NCBI GenBank assembly: GCA_017442445.1
Contig: JAFRZS010000172.1
Coordinates: forward strand, 1-5,339
DNA from: Clostridia bacterium
GTDB taxonomy: Bacteria > Bacillota > Clostridia > Oscillospirales > Acutalibacteraceae
Direction: 5' to 3'
Length of the DNA stretch: 5,339 nt
A model generated the notes under the pieces. The model did not search any database. It worked only from the letters and a program-made list of their open reading frames with translations, and had not been told where the DNA came from. Below are positions 1-5,339 of this stretch, one piece after another (position 1 is the stretch's first letter; the number at the start of each line of letters is the position of its first letter). The translations under genes were made by a program, and so were the position numbers.

Positions 1-761
1 CCGCTCTCCTTTGTGTGAGAGCAAGAAGAAAAACGGCAGCTATCCGCATAGTCGGAAAAATCGTGGAAGCAATCAAAAAGCTTTTCCTTGAGGGTATAAT
101 CATTCAAATCAAGTTCAAGCGATGAAAAACCGGGTGTATCTGCGATATAACCACCGCACAGCTCAAACAATTCAACGTGTCTTGTAGTATGTCTTCCTCT
201 GCCGAGCTTTGTGCTTATCTGTCCTGTCTGCAGGTCAAGGGAGCTGTCAAGCTTATTTAAAAGAGTTGACTTGCCGACTCCTGAATTACCTGTAAGAACC
301 GAAGTTTTATCCTTAAGTAAAGATTTGATTTCATCAATAGTATCATCGCATACTTTGATGCACTTATAACCTGTTTTTTCATAGATTTCAAATAAAGAGT
401 CAACACTCTTCAAATCGTCCTTAGTGAAAAGCAAAACAGGCTCAATATCTGCAGCCTCAGCAATAACTGTCAGCTTGTCAATTACAAGAGTATTAGGCTC
501 AGGCTCGGTTGAAGATATAACAATAAACAAAGTATCAATATTTGCAACCAAAGGGCGTTTTAACGAGTTTTTACGCTCATTAACAGTATCAATGGTATTT
601 TCCTGACCTTCATTTACTGAGATAGTGACTGTGTCGCCGACCAGGGGCGTAATTTCTTTTTTGCGGAAAATACCTCTGAGCTTACATTCATAAACATTTT
701 TCTCGGCTTCAACATAGTAAAATCCGCCGATACCTTTTATAATTCGTCCGTTTAAAATCAT
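1..761 (-). CDS. rsgA: Ribosome small-subunit-dependent GTPase A (RsgA/YjeQ), 3' end cut by window edge
   Basis: RsgA is a cytoplasmic circularly permuted GTPase that binds the 30S subunit late in its assembly and releases on GTP hydrolysis. The window holds its first 253 codons; the family is usually about 290-300 residues, so only the C-terminal tail is missing. Residues 1-65 form the OB-fold, opening with the typical MILNGRIIKGIGGFYYV. G4 comes first (FTKDD, 112-116), then the P-loop GNSGVGKST (158-166), the switch GRGRHTTR (187-194) and G3 DTPGF (208-212). This order is the hallmark of the permuted family. The zinc site begins with C242, C247 and H249 in CRFSSCSH; its last Cys should lie just past the edge. 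G4 has Thr in place of the usual Asn (TKxD). The ATG at 761-759 overlaps the upstream hydrolase stop as ATGA, has no strong Shine-Dalgarno and an in-frame stop lies 12 bases upstream, so translation is probably coupled. Identification is secure. Confidence 0.96.
   Translation of the reverse strand, partial: MILNGRIIKGIGGFYYVEAEKNVYECKLRGIFRKKEITPLVGDTVTISVNEGQENTIDTVNERKNSLKRPLVANIDTLFIVISSTEPEPNTLVIDKLTVIAEAADIEPVLLFTKDDLKSVDSLFEIYEKTGYKCIKVCDDTIDEIKSLLKDKTSVLTGNSGVGKSTLLNKLDSSLDLQTGQISTKLGRGRHTTRHVELFELCGGYIADTPGFSSLELDLNDYTLKEKLFDCFHDFSDYADSCRFSSCSHTKES
758..761 (-). promoter_or_regulatory. ATGA stop/start overlap (hydrolase to rsgA)
   Basis: The minus strand reads ATGA here: ATG starts rsgA and TGA ends the hydrolase. 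Only a weak GGG/TAAAG stretch lies upstream, so rsgA translation probably depends on ribosomes ending the hydrolase frame and starting again. Confidence 0.8.
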
Positions 762-1687
762 TTCTTTACCCAATTAACTATATCATTATAAGTTGTTATT
801 CTGTCTGCTTCGTTAAGAATTTCATGTCGTGCGTCTGCGTATAATTTGAGGGTTACATCTTTGTGACCGGTTGCTTTAAGTTTATCGTAAACTTCCTTTA
901 CACCCTTTGAATATGCGCCGACAGGGTCCATGCTACCTGCAATTAAAAGAACGGGGAGTTCCTTGTTAAGAGCATTATACCAACTGTCCTTTGAAACATC
1001 AGCAAGAATTGAGAACATATCAAGATATCCTCTTGCTGTAAAAAGGAAACCGCAATACTTATCTGCCACATACTTGTCAACTATATCCTTGTCACGAGTC
1101 AGCCAATCAAAAGCGGTTCTTGCGGGTTTGAATTTATTATTATAACTGCCAAAAGCAATTTTATTGATTAACTCACTTCTGTGCATTTCACCTTTGAGCT
1201 TAATTATAATTTTTGTCAGAAGAATACCTGCACCGACAGCGGGATTTGAACCGCTTGTACCGCAGATGATAGCTTTGTCAATTTTGTTGCCGTACTTTCT
1301 CATATAGCTTCTTGCGACAAAAGAACCCATGCTATGACCGAAAAGGCAGACAGGGAGGTTAGGGTGTTCTGCAGTTGCAATATCAGTCAAAGCTTCAACA
1401 TCTTCTACAAAACTTATCCAACCGCGCTTTTTACCAAAATAGCCGAGCATAGAATCGTCAACAACAGATTTTCCGTGACCGATGTGGTCATTACAATAAA
1501 CGACAAAACCGTTGTGGCAAAGGAAATTTGCAAAGTCTTCATATCTCTCGCCGTGCTCAGCCATGCCGTGAGTTATCTGAAAAATTCCCTTGATTTCGTT
1601 GGGATTGGCAGGAGCCCAGGAACGAGCAAAAATATCACCGATATCCGAATAAGAACGGTATGTATATTCTTTTCTTATTATATCCAT
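758..1687 (-). CDS. Alpha/beta hydrolase, lysophospholipase / monoacylglycerol lipase-like (serine hydrolase)
   Basis: This 309-residue protein is a cytoplasmic serine hydrolase of the Hydrolase_4 (PldB / monoglyceride lipase-like) group, whose members cleave acyl esters of lysophospholipids or monoglycerides; the true substrate cannot be read from sequence. Visible motifs are the oxyanion-side HGMAEHGERY (40-49), DHIGHGKS (67-74), the nucleophile elbow GHSMG with Ser119, the acid in GSMDP with Asp254, and the catalytic base His288 in ADARHE. The triad is complete and the length is normal for the family. There is no signal peptide or membrane helix. The ATG is preceded by GGAGGT at 1693-1698 with 5-base spacing, the best ribosome-binding site in the window. 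It starts 16 bases after the phosphatase gene and its TGA overlaps the rsgA start, so it is clearly in the same transcript. The family is sure; substrate and name are not, so no symbol is given. Confidence 0.92.
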   Translation of the reverse strand: MDIIRKEYTYRSYSDIGDIFARSWAPANPNEIKGIFQITHGMAEHGERYEDFANFLCHNGFVVYCNDHIGHGKSVVDDSMLGYFGKKRGWISFVEDVEALTDIATAEHPNLPVCLFGHSMGSFVARSYMRKYGNKIDKAIICGTSGSNPAVGAGILLTKIIIKLKGEMHRSELINKIAFGSYNNKFKPARTAFDWLTRDKDIVDKYVADKYCGFLFTARGYLDMFSILADVSKDSWYNALNKELPVLLIAGSMDPVGAYSKGVKEVYDKLKATGHKDVTLKLYADARHEILNEADRITTYNDIVNWVKK

Positions 1688-1703
1688 AATCTACCTCCGT
1701 AAA

Positions 1704-2372
1704 TCATAATTCAAATTCATAGTCAGGCATGATAGAGCGCAGATGCGAAACATCGTTATGGAAAGATACTCGTTCAACGCCGTCACTTGTGTATTTGAGT
1801 TTTGTAACCGATGTGTTGAATAAGGTCATACGGAAAGCTGAGTGTTCATAGGGAACACTGACAGAAGTCTGAATAACACTGTTACCGATACAAGCGTGAG
1901 CGAATACAAGAATCTTTTTACCGAAACCGAATCTTTTGCGGAAGTATTCGTTAACAGCTTTTGCACGAATCATATTCTTTTCCTTTGTATCGTGTTCAAA
2001 AATACCGTCTTCACCGTAGATATTATCAGGACATTCTATTACATTATCATAATATTTTTTTAATTCTTCAACAGGAAGACCTTTATATCCGTATGTTGAG
2101 CCGTTTTCAATGAGTTCAGGCATAATTTCAATCTGAGGATGACCTTCAAGTCTGTTTGCAACCGCTGCCGCAGTTTTAACGCAACGAATCAAAGGACTTG
2201 AAAAAATCGCATCAAAGGATTTACCTGCAAATCTTTCACCGAGGAGAAGAATTTGCTTTTCACCGAGCTCAGTCAAATCTCTGTCGCAGACATCTCTGTC
2301 ACCGTGTGAACCGCCGACAACATCTGCGTGGCGAATATAAAATATCTCAAACTTCTGAATTCCTTCTGACAT
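1704..2372 (-). CDS. Histidine phosphatase family protein (phosphoglycerate mutase-like)
   Basis: This 222-residue protein belongs to the histidine phosphatase superfamily (branch 1), which moves or removes phosphate through a phospho-histidine intermediate. The catalytic motif is YIRHADVVGG with Arg14 and His15; the family more often has RHG, while RHA is a known variant. The other phosphate-pocket residues are present: Arg63 in SSPLIRC, the acid Glu86 in MPELIE, and the second His159 in VFAHACIG (usually HGG, here HAC). The complete pocket suggests an active phosphatase, while the substrate is unknown; sugar phosphates, nucleotides and cofactor precursors are all possible. There is no signal peptide, so it should be cytoplasmic. 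AAGGAAG lies about 7 bases before the ATG, and only 15 bases separate it from the oxidoreductase gene. It is probably co-translated with the oxidoreductase and hydrolase, but a joint pathway is only a guess. Confidence 0.9.
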   Translation of the reverse strand: MSEGIQKFEIFYIRHADVVGGSHGDRDVCDRDLTELGEKQILLLGERFAGKSFDAIFSSPLIRCVKTAAAVANRLEGHPQIEIMPELIENGSTYGYKGLPVEELKKYYDNVIECPDNIYGEDGIFEHDTKEKNMIRAKAVNEYFRKRFGFGKKILVFAHACIGNSVIQTSVSVPYEHSAFRMTLFNTSVTKLKYTSDGVERVSFHNDVSHLRSIMPDYEFEL

Positions 2373-2387
2373 TGTTATCTTCCTTTT

Positions 2388-3398
2388 TTAAAAATTATAA
2401 TCGGGTTTTACGATTTTACCTGTTGTTGCTGATTCAACTATTGCAAGACAGACGGCAACCGTCTTTGCGCCCTCTCTTGCGTCAGTCAGAACATCTTTGT
2501 TATTTAAAATTGCATCAGCAAACACTTCAAATTCTTTAATGGCATTGTGGTTATTTACCTGAATATCAATAATTTCAGGCTCTTGGGTTACCTGATTTTC
2601 ATCAACAGTAAAAAGTGTAAGTGTAGGGGAGGTATTATCGCAGATGATAGTACCTTTTGTGCCGTAAATAACCGTTCTCATGGTGTAATCTCGTTTGCAA
2701 CCTGTGGAAACAAAAACTTTACCTGCGAGGTTTTCGTCAAATTTCATAATAGCTATTGTAGCATCGTCATAAGTGACATGAGGCAAAAGCTTATGAGTGC
2801 CGTAAGCAAAAACTTCCTTCGGGTCACCTGCAAGCCACCTGAGTAAATCAACAGCGTGGCAGCCACCTCCTATAACACCGTGACGGGCAGGGTCACATCG
2901 CCATGGCTCCTGAATAAGCATGTAATCGTGTGCGTATTCAGATTCAACGAAATATAATTCGCCGATGGTGCCTGACTCAATTATTTCTTTTGCTTTTTCA
3001 AAGGCAGGAGTGAATCTGCAGATTTGTCCCACCATGAATTTTTTGCCTGACTCTTCCGCAACCTTTACGATTTCTTCAATATCCTCTCGTGTCAGAGCGA
3101 GAGGCTTTTCGCAAAGTACATGCTTACCTGCACGAAGTAAATCACAAGAAACCTTCTTATGTTGCTGGTCGGGAATAGCAACTGTTACAACATCTATGTC
3201 TGGGTTATTTACAATATCCGTATAATCGGAAACCCATTTTTCTTTTGGAATATCATATCTTTCACCCGCAAAGCGAAGGTTTTCTTCGTTAGTGTCACAT
3301 ATCAAAGCAATCTCAGCATCAGCACAATTTAAAGCACCTTCAACATGACTCATACCGAATTTCATTCCGATATTTGCGACCTGTAGTTTCTTTTTCAT
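2388..3398 (-). CDS. Gfo/Idh/MocA family NAD(P)-dependent oxidoreductase
   Basis: This 336-residue protein has the two-domain plan of the Gfo/Idh/MocA family, which oxidises or reduces sugars, inositols and related polyols using NAD(P). The N-terminal Rossmann domain (about 1-125) opens with VANIGMKFGMSH; the glycines are G11 and G15, a variant of the usual GxGxxG. Asp35 in ALICDTN sits at the end of the second strand, where an acid often favours NAD over NADP. The family signature GKHVLCEKPLALT gives Glu97-Lys98-Pro99, with Lys98 the catalytic lysine. The C-terminal domain carries GGGCHAVDLLRWL (177-189) with His181 and Asp184, the active-site pair expected in the family. Length is normal and there is no signal peptide. 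AAGGAG (3406-3411) lies 7 bases before the ATG and overlaps the stop of the upstream sortase gene. The exact substrate cannot be told; myo-inositol dehydrogenase or another sugar dehydrogenase would be possible names. Confidence 0.93.
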   Translation of the reverse strand: MKKKLQVANIGMKFGMSHVEGALNCADAEIALICDTNEENLRFAGERYDIPKEKWVSDYTDIVNNPDIDVVTVAIPDQQHKKVSCDLLRAGKHVLCEKPLALTREDIEEIVKVAEESGKKFMVGQICRFTPAFEKAKEIIESGTIGELYFVESEYAHDYMLIQEPWRCDPARHGVIGGGCHAVDLLRWLAGDPKEVFAYGTHKLLPHVTYDDATIAIMKFDENLAGKVFVSTGCKRDYTMRTVIYGTKGTIICDNTSPTLTLFTVDENQVTQEPEIIDIQVNNHNAIKEFEVFADAILNNKDVLTDAREGAKTVAVCLAIVESATTGKIVKPDYNF

Positions 3399-3410
3399 AA
3401 ATTTTCTCCT

Positions 3411-3986
3411 TTATAATGCAGAGCATCTTACAACTATTCTCGTACGGCCGCCATAGGTACAGGTATAGAGAATAAGATCATCGCCGGTATCTTTTACTTT
3501 ATCTGTGTCATACGGCTGAAGAATTTCTACAGATGTTACGGTGTATGATATGTTTTTGCCGTCCATATCGGTAAAAAGGATTTTATTGTTTGGTTTTAGC
3601 TGACCTAAATAACCGAAGTGGCTTCTGTAATTATGTGCGGCGATAACAAGGTTATCTGTTTTTGTTGAGCCGTAATAACGGCAGGGTGAAATTTTAAGTC
3701 TGGTATAGTCCCAATCGGACATAACAGGAAGATTCAAGTCAAGATCAGGAATTGTGAGATAACCGATGTAGCCGTAGCCGTCAATTTCAACGACCTTCAT
3801 TTCTTCGTCAAAGGGGTCTGTTTCTTCGTTGCTCTTAATTATCTCACCTTGAATAGATTGGACAAGTATGTCAGACTGTTTCTGAGCTTTATTACTTTCG
3901 TAAGTATTATACAAAAGGAGAGCCGCCGAGAAAAAAATCAGCGCCAAACCTATTGAAATAAGGATAATACCGATTTTTTTTCTCAT
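3411..3986 (-). CDS. Sortase with a single N-terminal membrane anchor (second sortase of the locus)
   Basis: This 191-residue protein is a sortase, a membrane-bound cysteine transpeptidase that cuts LPXTG-like signals on secreted proteins and joins them to the wall or to another subunit. A short basic start (MRKK) and a hydrophobic helix (about 5-26) anchor it, followed by a linker and the sortase barrel from about residue 68. The catalytic His118 is in VIAAHNY, Cys176 in LILYTCTYGG, and Arg183 in RTRIVVRC. Cys and Arg are 7 residues apart, two fewer than in the class C enzyme at 5002-5339, and the chain ends only 8 residues after the Arg. It has no C-terminal membrane helix, unlike class C enzymes, so it is not a second pilin polymerase of the standard type. 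Class B-like or class D-like assignment is open. AAGGAG (3995-4000) lies 8 bases before the ATG. It follows the LAQTG protein gene by 19 bases, so that protein is its most likely substrate. Confidence 0.92.
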   Translation of the reverse strand: MRKKIGIILISIGLALIFFSAALLLYNTYESNKAQKQSDILVQSIQGEIIKSNEETDPFDEEMKVVEIDGYGYIGYLTIPDLDLNLPVMSDWDYTRLKISPCRYYGSTKTDNLVIAAHNYRSHFGYLGQLKPNNKILFTDMDGKNISYTVTSVEILQPYDTDKVKDTGDDLILYTCTYGGRTRIVVRCSAL

Positions 3987-4005
3987 AAACTGCTCTCCTT
4001 AAAAT

Positions 4006-4977
4006 TTATTCACTTTCTTTTTTACCGAGATTAAGAATTGCCCAGCCTGAACTGAAAAGCAACAGACCTGCAATTGCAAAAATCGGAACAGGCCAATTAA
4101 GCTGACCTGTCTGCGCAAGATTGTCAGACGGCTTTGTGGTTGTTGTGTCGCCGGGTTTGGTTGTTGGAGTGGTGGTTGATTCGCCGGGTGTGTCAGCTTT
4201 GTTTATTATTGTAACTGTGTTTGAAGATGTATCATAATAAACTGTATATCCGTCAGGCACATCTGCCTCCACGACTTCCCAAGTAAAATCTTTGGAAAGA
4301 TTATCCCAGCGGTAATACCAATTATTTTTATCGTTCAACTGAACTCTTGCGTATTCTTTGAAATCACGAAGTAAAACAACTGTTATGCTCTCGGGGTGTT
4401 TTTTATTACCTTCCCATTTTTTAAGAACGCTGATGTAGGTATCAGTTGTGCCTTCTTCACCGCCTGAAATTTTGGGAGAAGCAATAATATCAAACTCCCA
4501 TTTTTTATTTTCGGAGTCATATCTCGGAACGGATATAACAAAAGGTGAGGAGGTATAGTGATCATCTTCAGTTTGCGACGGAACCACAAGATATAAACCG
4601 GGGGTAAGATCTGAAAATACGAGAACACCGTTACCGTCCGTTGATTTTTCGGTATAGGGTAAATTGTTAGCTGCGGAAAAATATGAAAGATGTACAGCCA
4701 GGTAAGGATCCTGTAAATCGTTGATATCAACATTCGCTTTGTCATAAGGCGGAATCAATTTGTAATTGATATTGCCTTTTGCTTCATATGCTTTTGCAAA
4801 GAAATATAAGCGATAACTTACATTTGTCAGGGGCGTATCATCAACGGGGTTTGTAACATTTAATGTAATGCTTCCGTTTTTATCAAAAAGCGCAGTGGCT
4901 ATGGGTGAAAGCGTCAGAATAAATACAGTAATTGTCATAATGATTGCAATTACTGATGATAGTCTTTTTGTTTTCAT
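4006..4977 (-). CDS. Secreted pilin-like CnaB-domain protein with LAQTG wall-sorting signal
   Basis: This is a 323-residue surface protein read from the ATG at 4977. Residues 1-29 form a signal peptide (KTKR, a long hydrophobic core, cleavage probably after ATA). Residues 35-170 form a pilin-type beta domain with the typical stretch TDGNGVLVFSDLTPGLYLVV (113-132), ending in FDIIASPK. Residues 180-260 form a Cna_B domain with KKWEGN and an E-box (WEVVEADVPDGY, 233-244). By alignment Lys186, Glu237 and Asn259 can form the internal isopeptide bond. A Thr/Pro/Lys-rich linker (262-286) follows, then LAQTG (287-291), a hydrophobic helix and a GKKESE tail. The protein is expected to be exported, cut between Thr and Gly, and joined to wall or pilus by the sortases on either side. 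It is short for a main shaft pilin (often over 450 residues); the wall-spanning linker fits a basal or minor pilin. A GTG start at 4989 would add four residues but lacks a ribosome-binding site. Confidence 0.9.
   Translation of the reverse strand: MKTKRLSSVIAIIMTITVFILTLSPIATALFDKNGSITLNVTNPVDDTPLTNVSYRLYFFAKAYEAKGNINYKLIPPYDKANVDINDLQDPYLAVHLSYFSAANNLPYTEKSTDGNGVLVFSDLTPGLYLVVPSQTEDDHYTSSPFVISVPRYDSENKKWEFDIIASPKISGGEEGTTDTYISVLKKWEGNKKHPESITVVLLRDFKEYARVQLNDKNNWYYRWDNLSKDFTWEVVEADVPDGYTVYYDTSSNTVTIINKADTPGESTTTPTTKPGDTTTTKPSDNLAQTGQLNWPVPIFAIAGLLLFSSGWAILNLGKKESE
4009..4119 (-). other. Cell-wall sorting signal (LAQTG, hydrophobic helix, charged tail)
   Basis: The last 37 codons of the pilin-like gene encode LAQTGQLNWP, then a hydrophobic span through about LLLFSSGWAILNL, then GKKESE. 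This is the standard three-part sorting signal of Gram-positive surface proteins, with Ala in place of Pro at the second position. A sortase would cut between Thr and Gly. The QLNWPVP stretch just after the motif resembles a recurring form in clostridial surface proteins, as far as I recall. Confidence 0.88.
4120..4194 (-). repeat. Thr/Pro/Lys-rich low-complexity linker in the pilin-like gene
   Basis: About 25 codons encode a linker in which TTTPTTKPGD and TTTTKPSD form an imperfect tandem repeat. Such unstructured Thr/Pro stretches usually carry a surface domain through the peptidoglycan layer. On the plus strand the same stretch shows as repeated ttgt/ggttg runs. Copy number could vary between strains. 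Confidence 0.7.
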
Positions 4978-4985
4978 TCCTTTCG

Positions 4986-4991
4986 CCACCT
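4986..4991 (-). promoter_or_regulatory. Ribosome-binding site that fixes the pilin-like start
   Basis: The minus strand reads AGGTGG, one base off the consensus AGGAGG, 8 bases before the ATG at 4977-4975. The in-frame GTG at 4989-4987 lies inside this site and has no ribosome-binding site of its own. The ATG is therefore the better start. Confidence 0.7.
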
Positions 4992-5001
4992 TTCTGTAAT
5001 G

Positions 5002-5339
5002 TTATTTATCCTGTTTTTTCTTCTTTTCCTGAGCTTTGTTTTTATTCTTTTTCTTTTCTTTTGACGATTTTATCATAAGGAAGATAAGAAGTGCGCCTAA
5101 AATCGGAGCCGCAACAGCGGGAGTAACGATAAGCGGGTCAACAAGATATGCTTCGGTAATAAGATTTACCTTCTTTTCTTCTTCAATGTTTTCAATCCTT
5201 GTACCGCGTACCAACATTCTGTGGGTATTGATACCGTATGGAGTACAGGTTACAAGAGTACAATAATCTTCACCTTTTTCGGCATAGAGGTTATTGACCT
5301 CGTCCGGCAAAACAATAAGCACCTGGTCAACCTGGTAAG
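5002..5339 (-). CDS. Class C (pilin-polymerising) sortase, C-terminal part; 5' end outside window
   Basis: The reading frame is open to the window edge and starts (x)YQVDQV, so the real start lies beyond 5339; a GTG at 5322 is internal. The stretch CTLVTCTPYGINTHRMLVRG is the near-invariant class C sortase active site, with the nucleophilic Cys at 5247-5245 and the catalytic Arg nine residues later at 5220-5218. The catalytic His and the N-terminal lid are outside the window. After the barrel come DPL, a membrane helix (about VTPAVAAPILGALLIFLMI) and a very Lys-rich cytoplasmic tail (KEKKKNKNKAQEKKKKQDK). The C-terminal helix is typical of class C enzymes, which join pilin subunits through a Lys-to-Thr isopeptide bond outside the membrane. 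The pilin-like gene follows after 24 bases (ATG start), so the two form one locus. Class and role are firm, while the exact partner subunits are not all visible. Confidence 0.94.
   Translation of the reverse strand, partial: YQVDQVLIVLPDEVNNLYAEKGEDYCTLVTCTPYGINTHRMLVRGTRIENIEEEKKVNLITEAYLVDPLIVTPAVAAPILGALLIFLMIKSSKEKKKNKNKAQEKKKKQDK

Noticed and set aside
424..606. Plus-strand open frames, here and elsewhere (for example 930-1145, 1334-1702, 2198-2539, 2547-2846, 2965-3225, 5036-5266)
   Set aside because: Each lies opposite a gene with clear catalytic motifs and shows no domain of its own; they are antisense shadows.
1688..1703. Intergenic gaps as places for riboswitches, small RNAs or promoters
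   Set aside because: All gaps are under 25 bases and are filled by ribosome-binding sites, so there is no room for such elements.
4120..4194. Repeats in the Thr/Pro linker as a CRISPR or mobile-element signature
   Set aside because: The repeat units are short, imperfect and in frame, and encode a typical wall-spanning linker; no spacers or inverted ends are seen.
4383..4745. A 120-residue minus-strand frame inside the pilin-like gene
   Set aside because: It lies wholly within the well-supported CnaB-domain gene in another frame, has no ribosome-binding site and no recognisable domain.
5005..5065. T-rich plus-strand stretch as a terminator or promoter
   Set aside because: On the coding strand it is a run of Lys codons forming the class C sortase tail; no GC-rich hairpin precedes a U-run.
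5002..5322. A complete 106-residue protein starting with GTG at 5322
   Set aside because: The frame stays open to the window edge and the residues before the GTG (YQVDQV) match class C sortases, so the GTG is an internal Val codon of a truncated gene.

Overview
All coding in this window is on the minus strand, so the genes read from position 5339 down to position 1. The DNA has low to middling GC, strong AAGGAG/GGAGGT ribosome-binding sites, sortases, an LPXTG-type surface protein and closely packed genes. Together these point to a Gram-positive Firmicute, most likely a gut- or rumen-type Clostridium relative (Oscillospiraceae, Lachnospiraceae or similar). That placement is inferred from gene style, not from a marker gene.

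In transcription order there are two blocks. The first (5339 to 3411) is a cell-surface module: the C-terminal end of a class C (pilin-polymerising type) sortase cut by the window edge, a secreted CnaB-domain pilin-like protein ending in an LAQTG sorting signal, and a second, structurally different sortase with a single N-terminal membrane anchor. The simplest reading is a small pilus or wall-anchored adhesin locus. The class C enzyme would link subunits, and the second sortase would either attach the product to the wall or process this particular substrate.

The second block (3398 to 1) holds intracellular enzymes: a Gfo/Idh/MocA-family NAD(P)-dependent oxidoreductase, a histidine-phosphatase (phosphoglycerate-mutase-like) protein, an alpha/beta hydrolase of the lysophospholipase/monoglyceride-lipase type, and the 5' part (253 codons) of rsgA, the ribosome-assembly GTPase, which runs off the left edge.

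Gaps between genes are only about 12 to 24 bases, and the hydrolase and rsgA overlap by four bases (ATGA). No gap has room for a usual promoter or terminator, so the window looks like one continuous transcription unit joining pilus assembly to housekeeping and metabolic genes, although internal promoters inside coding sequence cannot be ruled out. There is no non-coding stretch over 30 bases, and I see no RNA gene, mobile element, CRISPR array or long repeat. The most interesting part is the two-sortase/one-substrate surface module.
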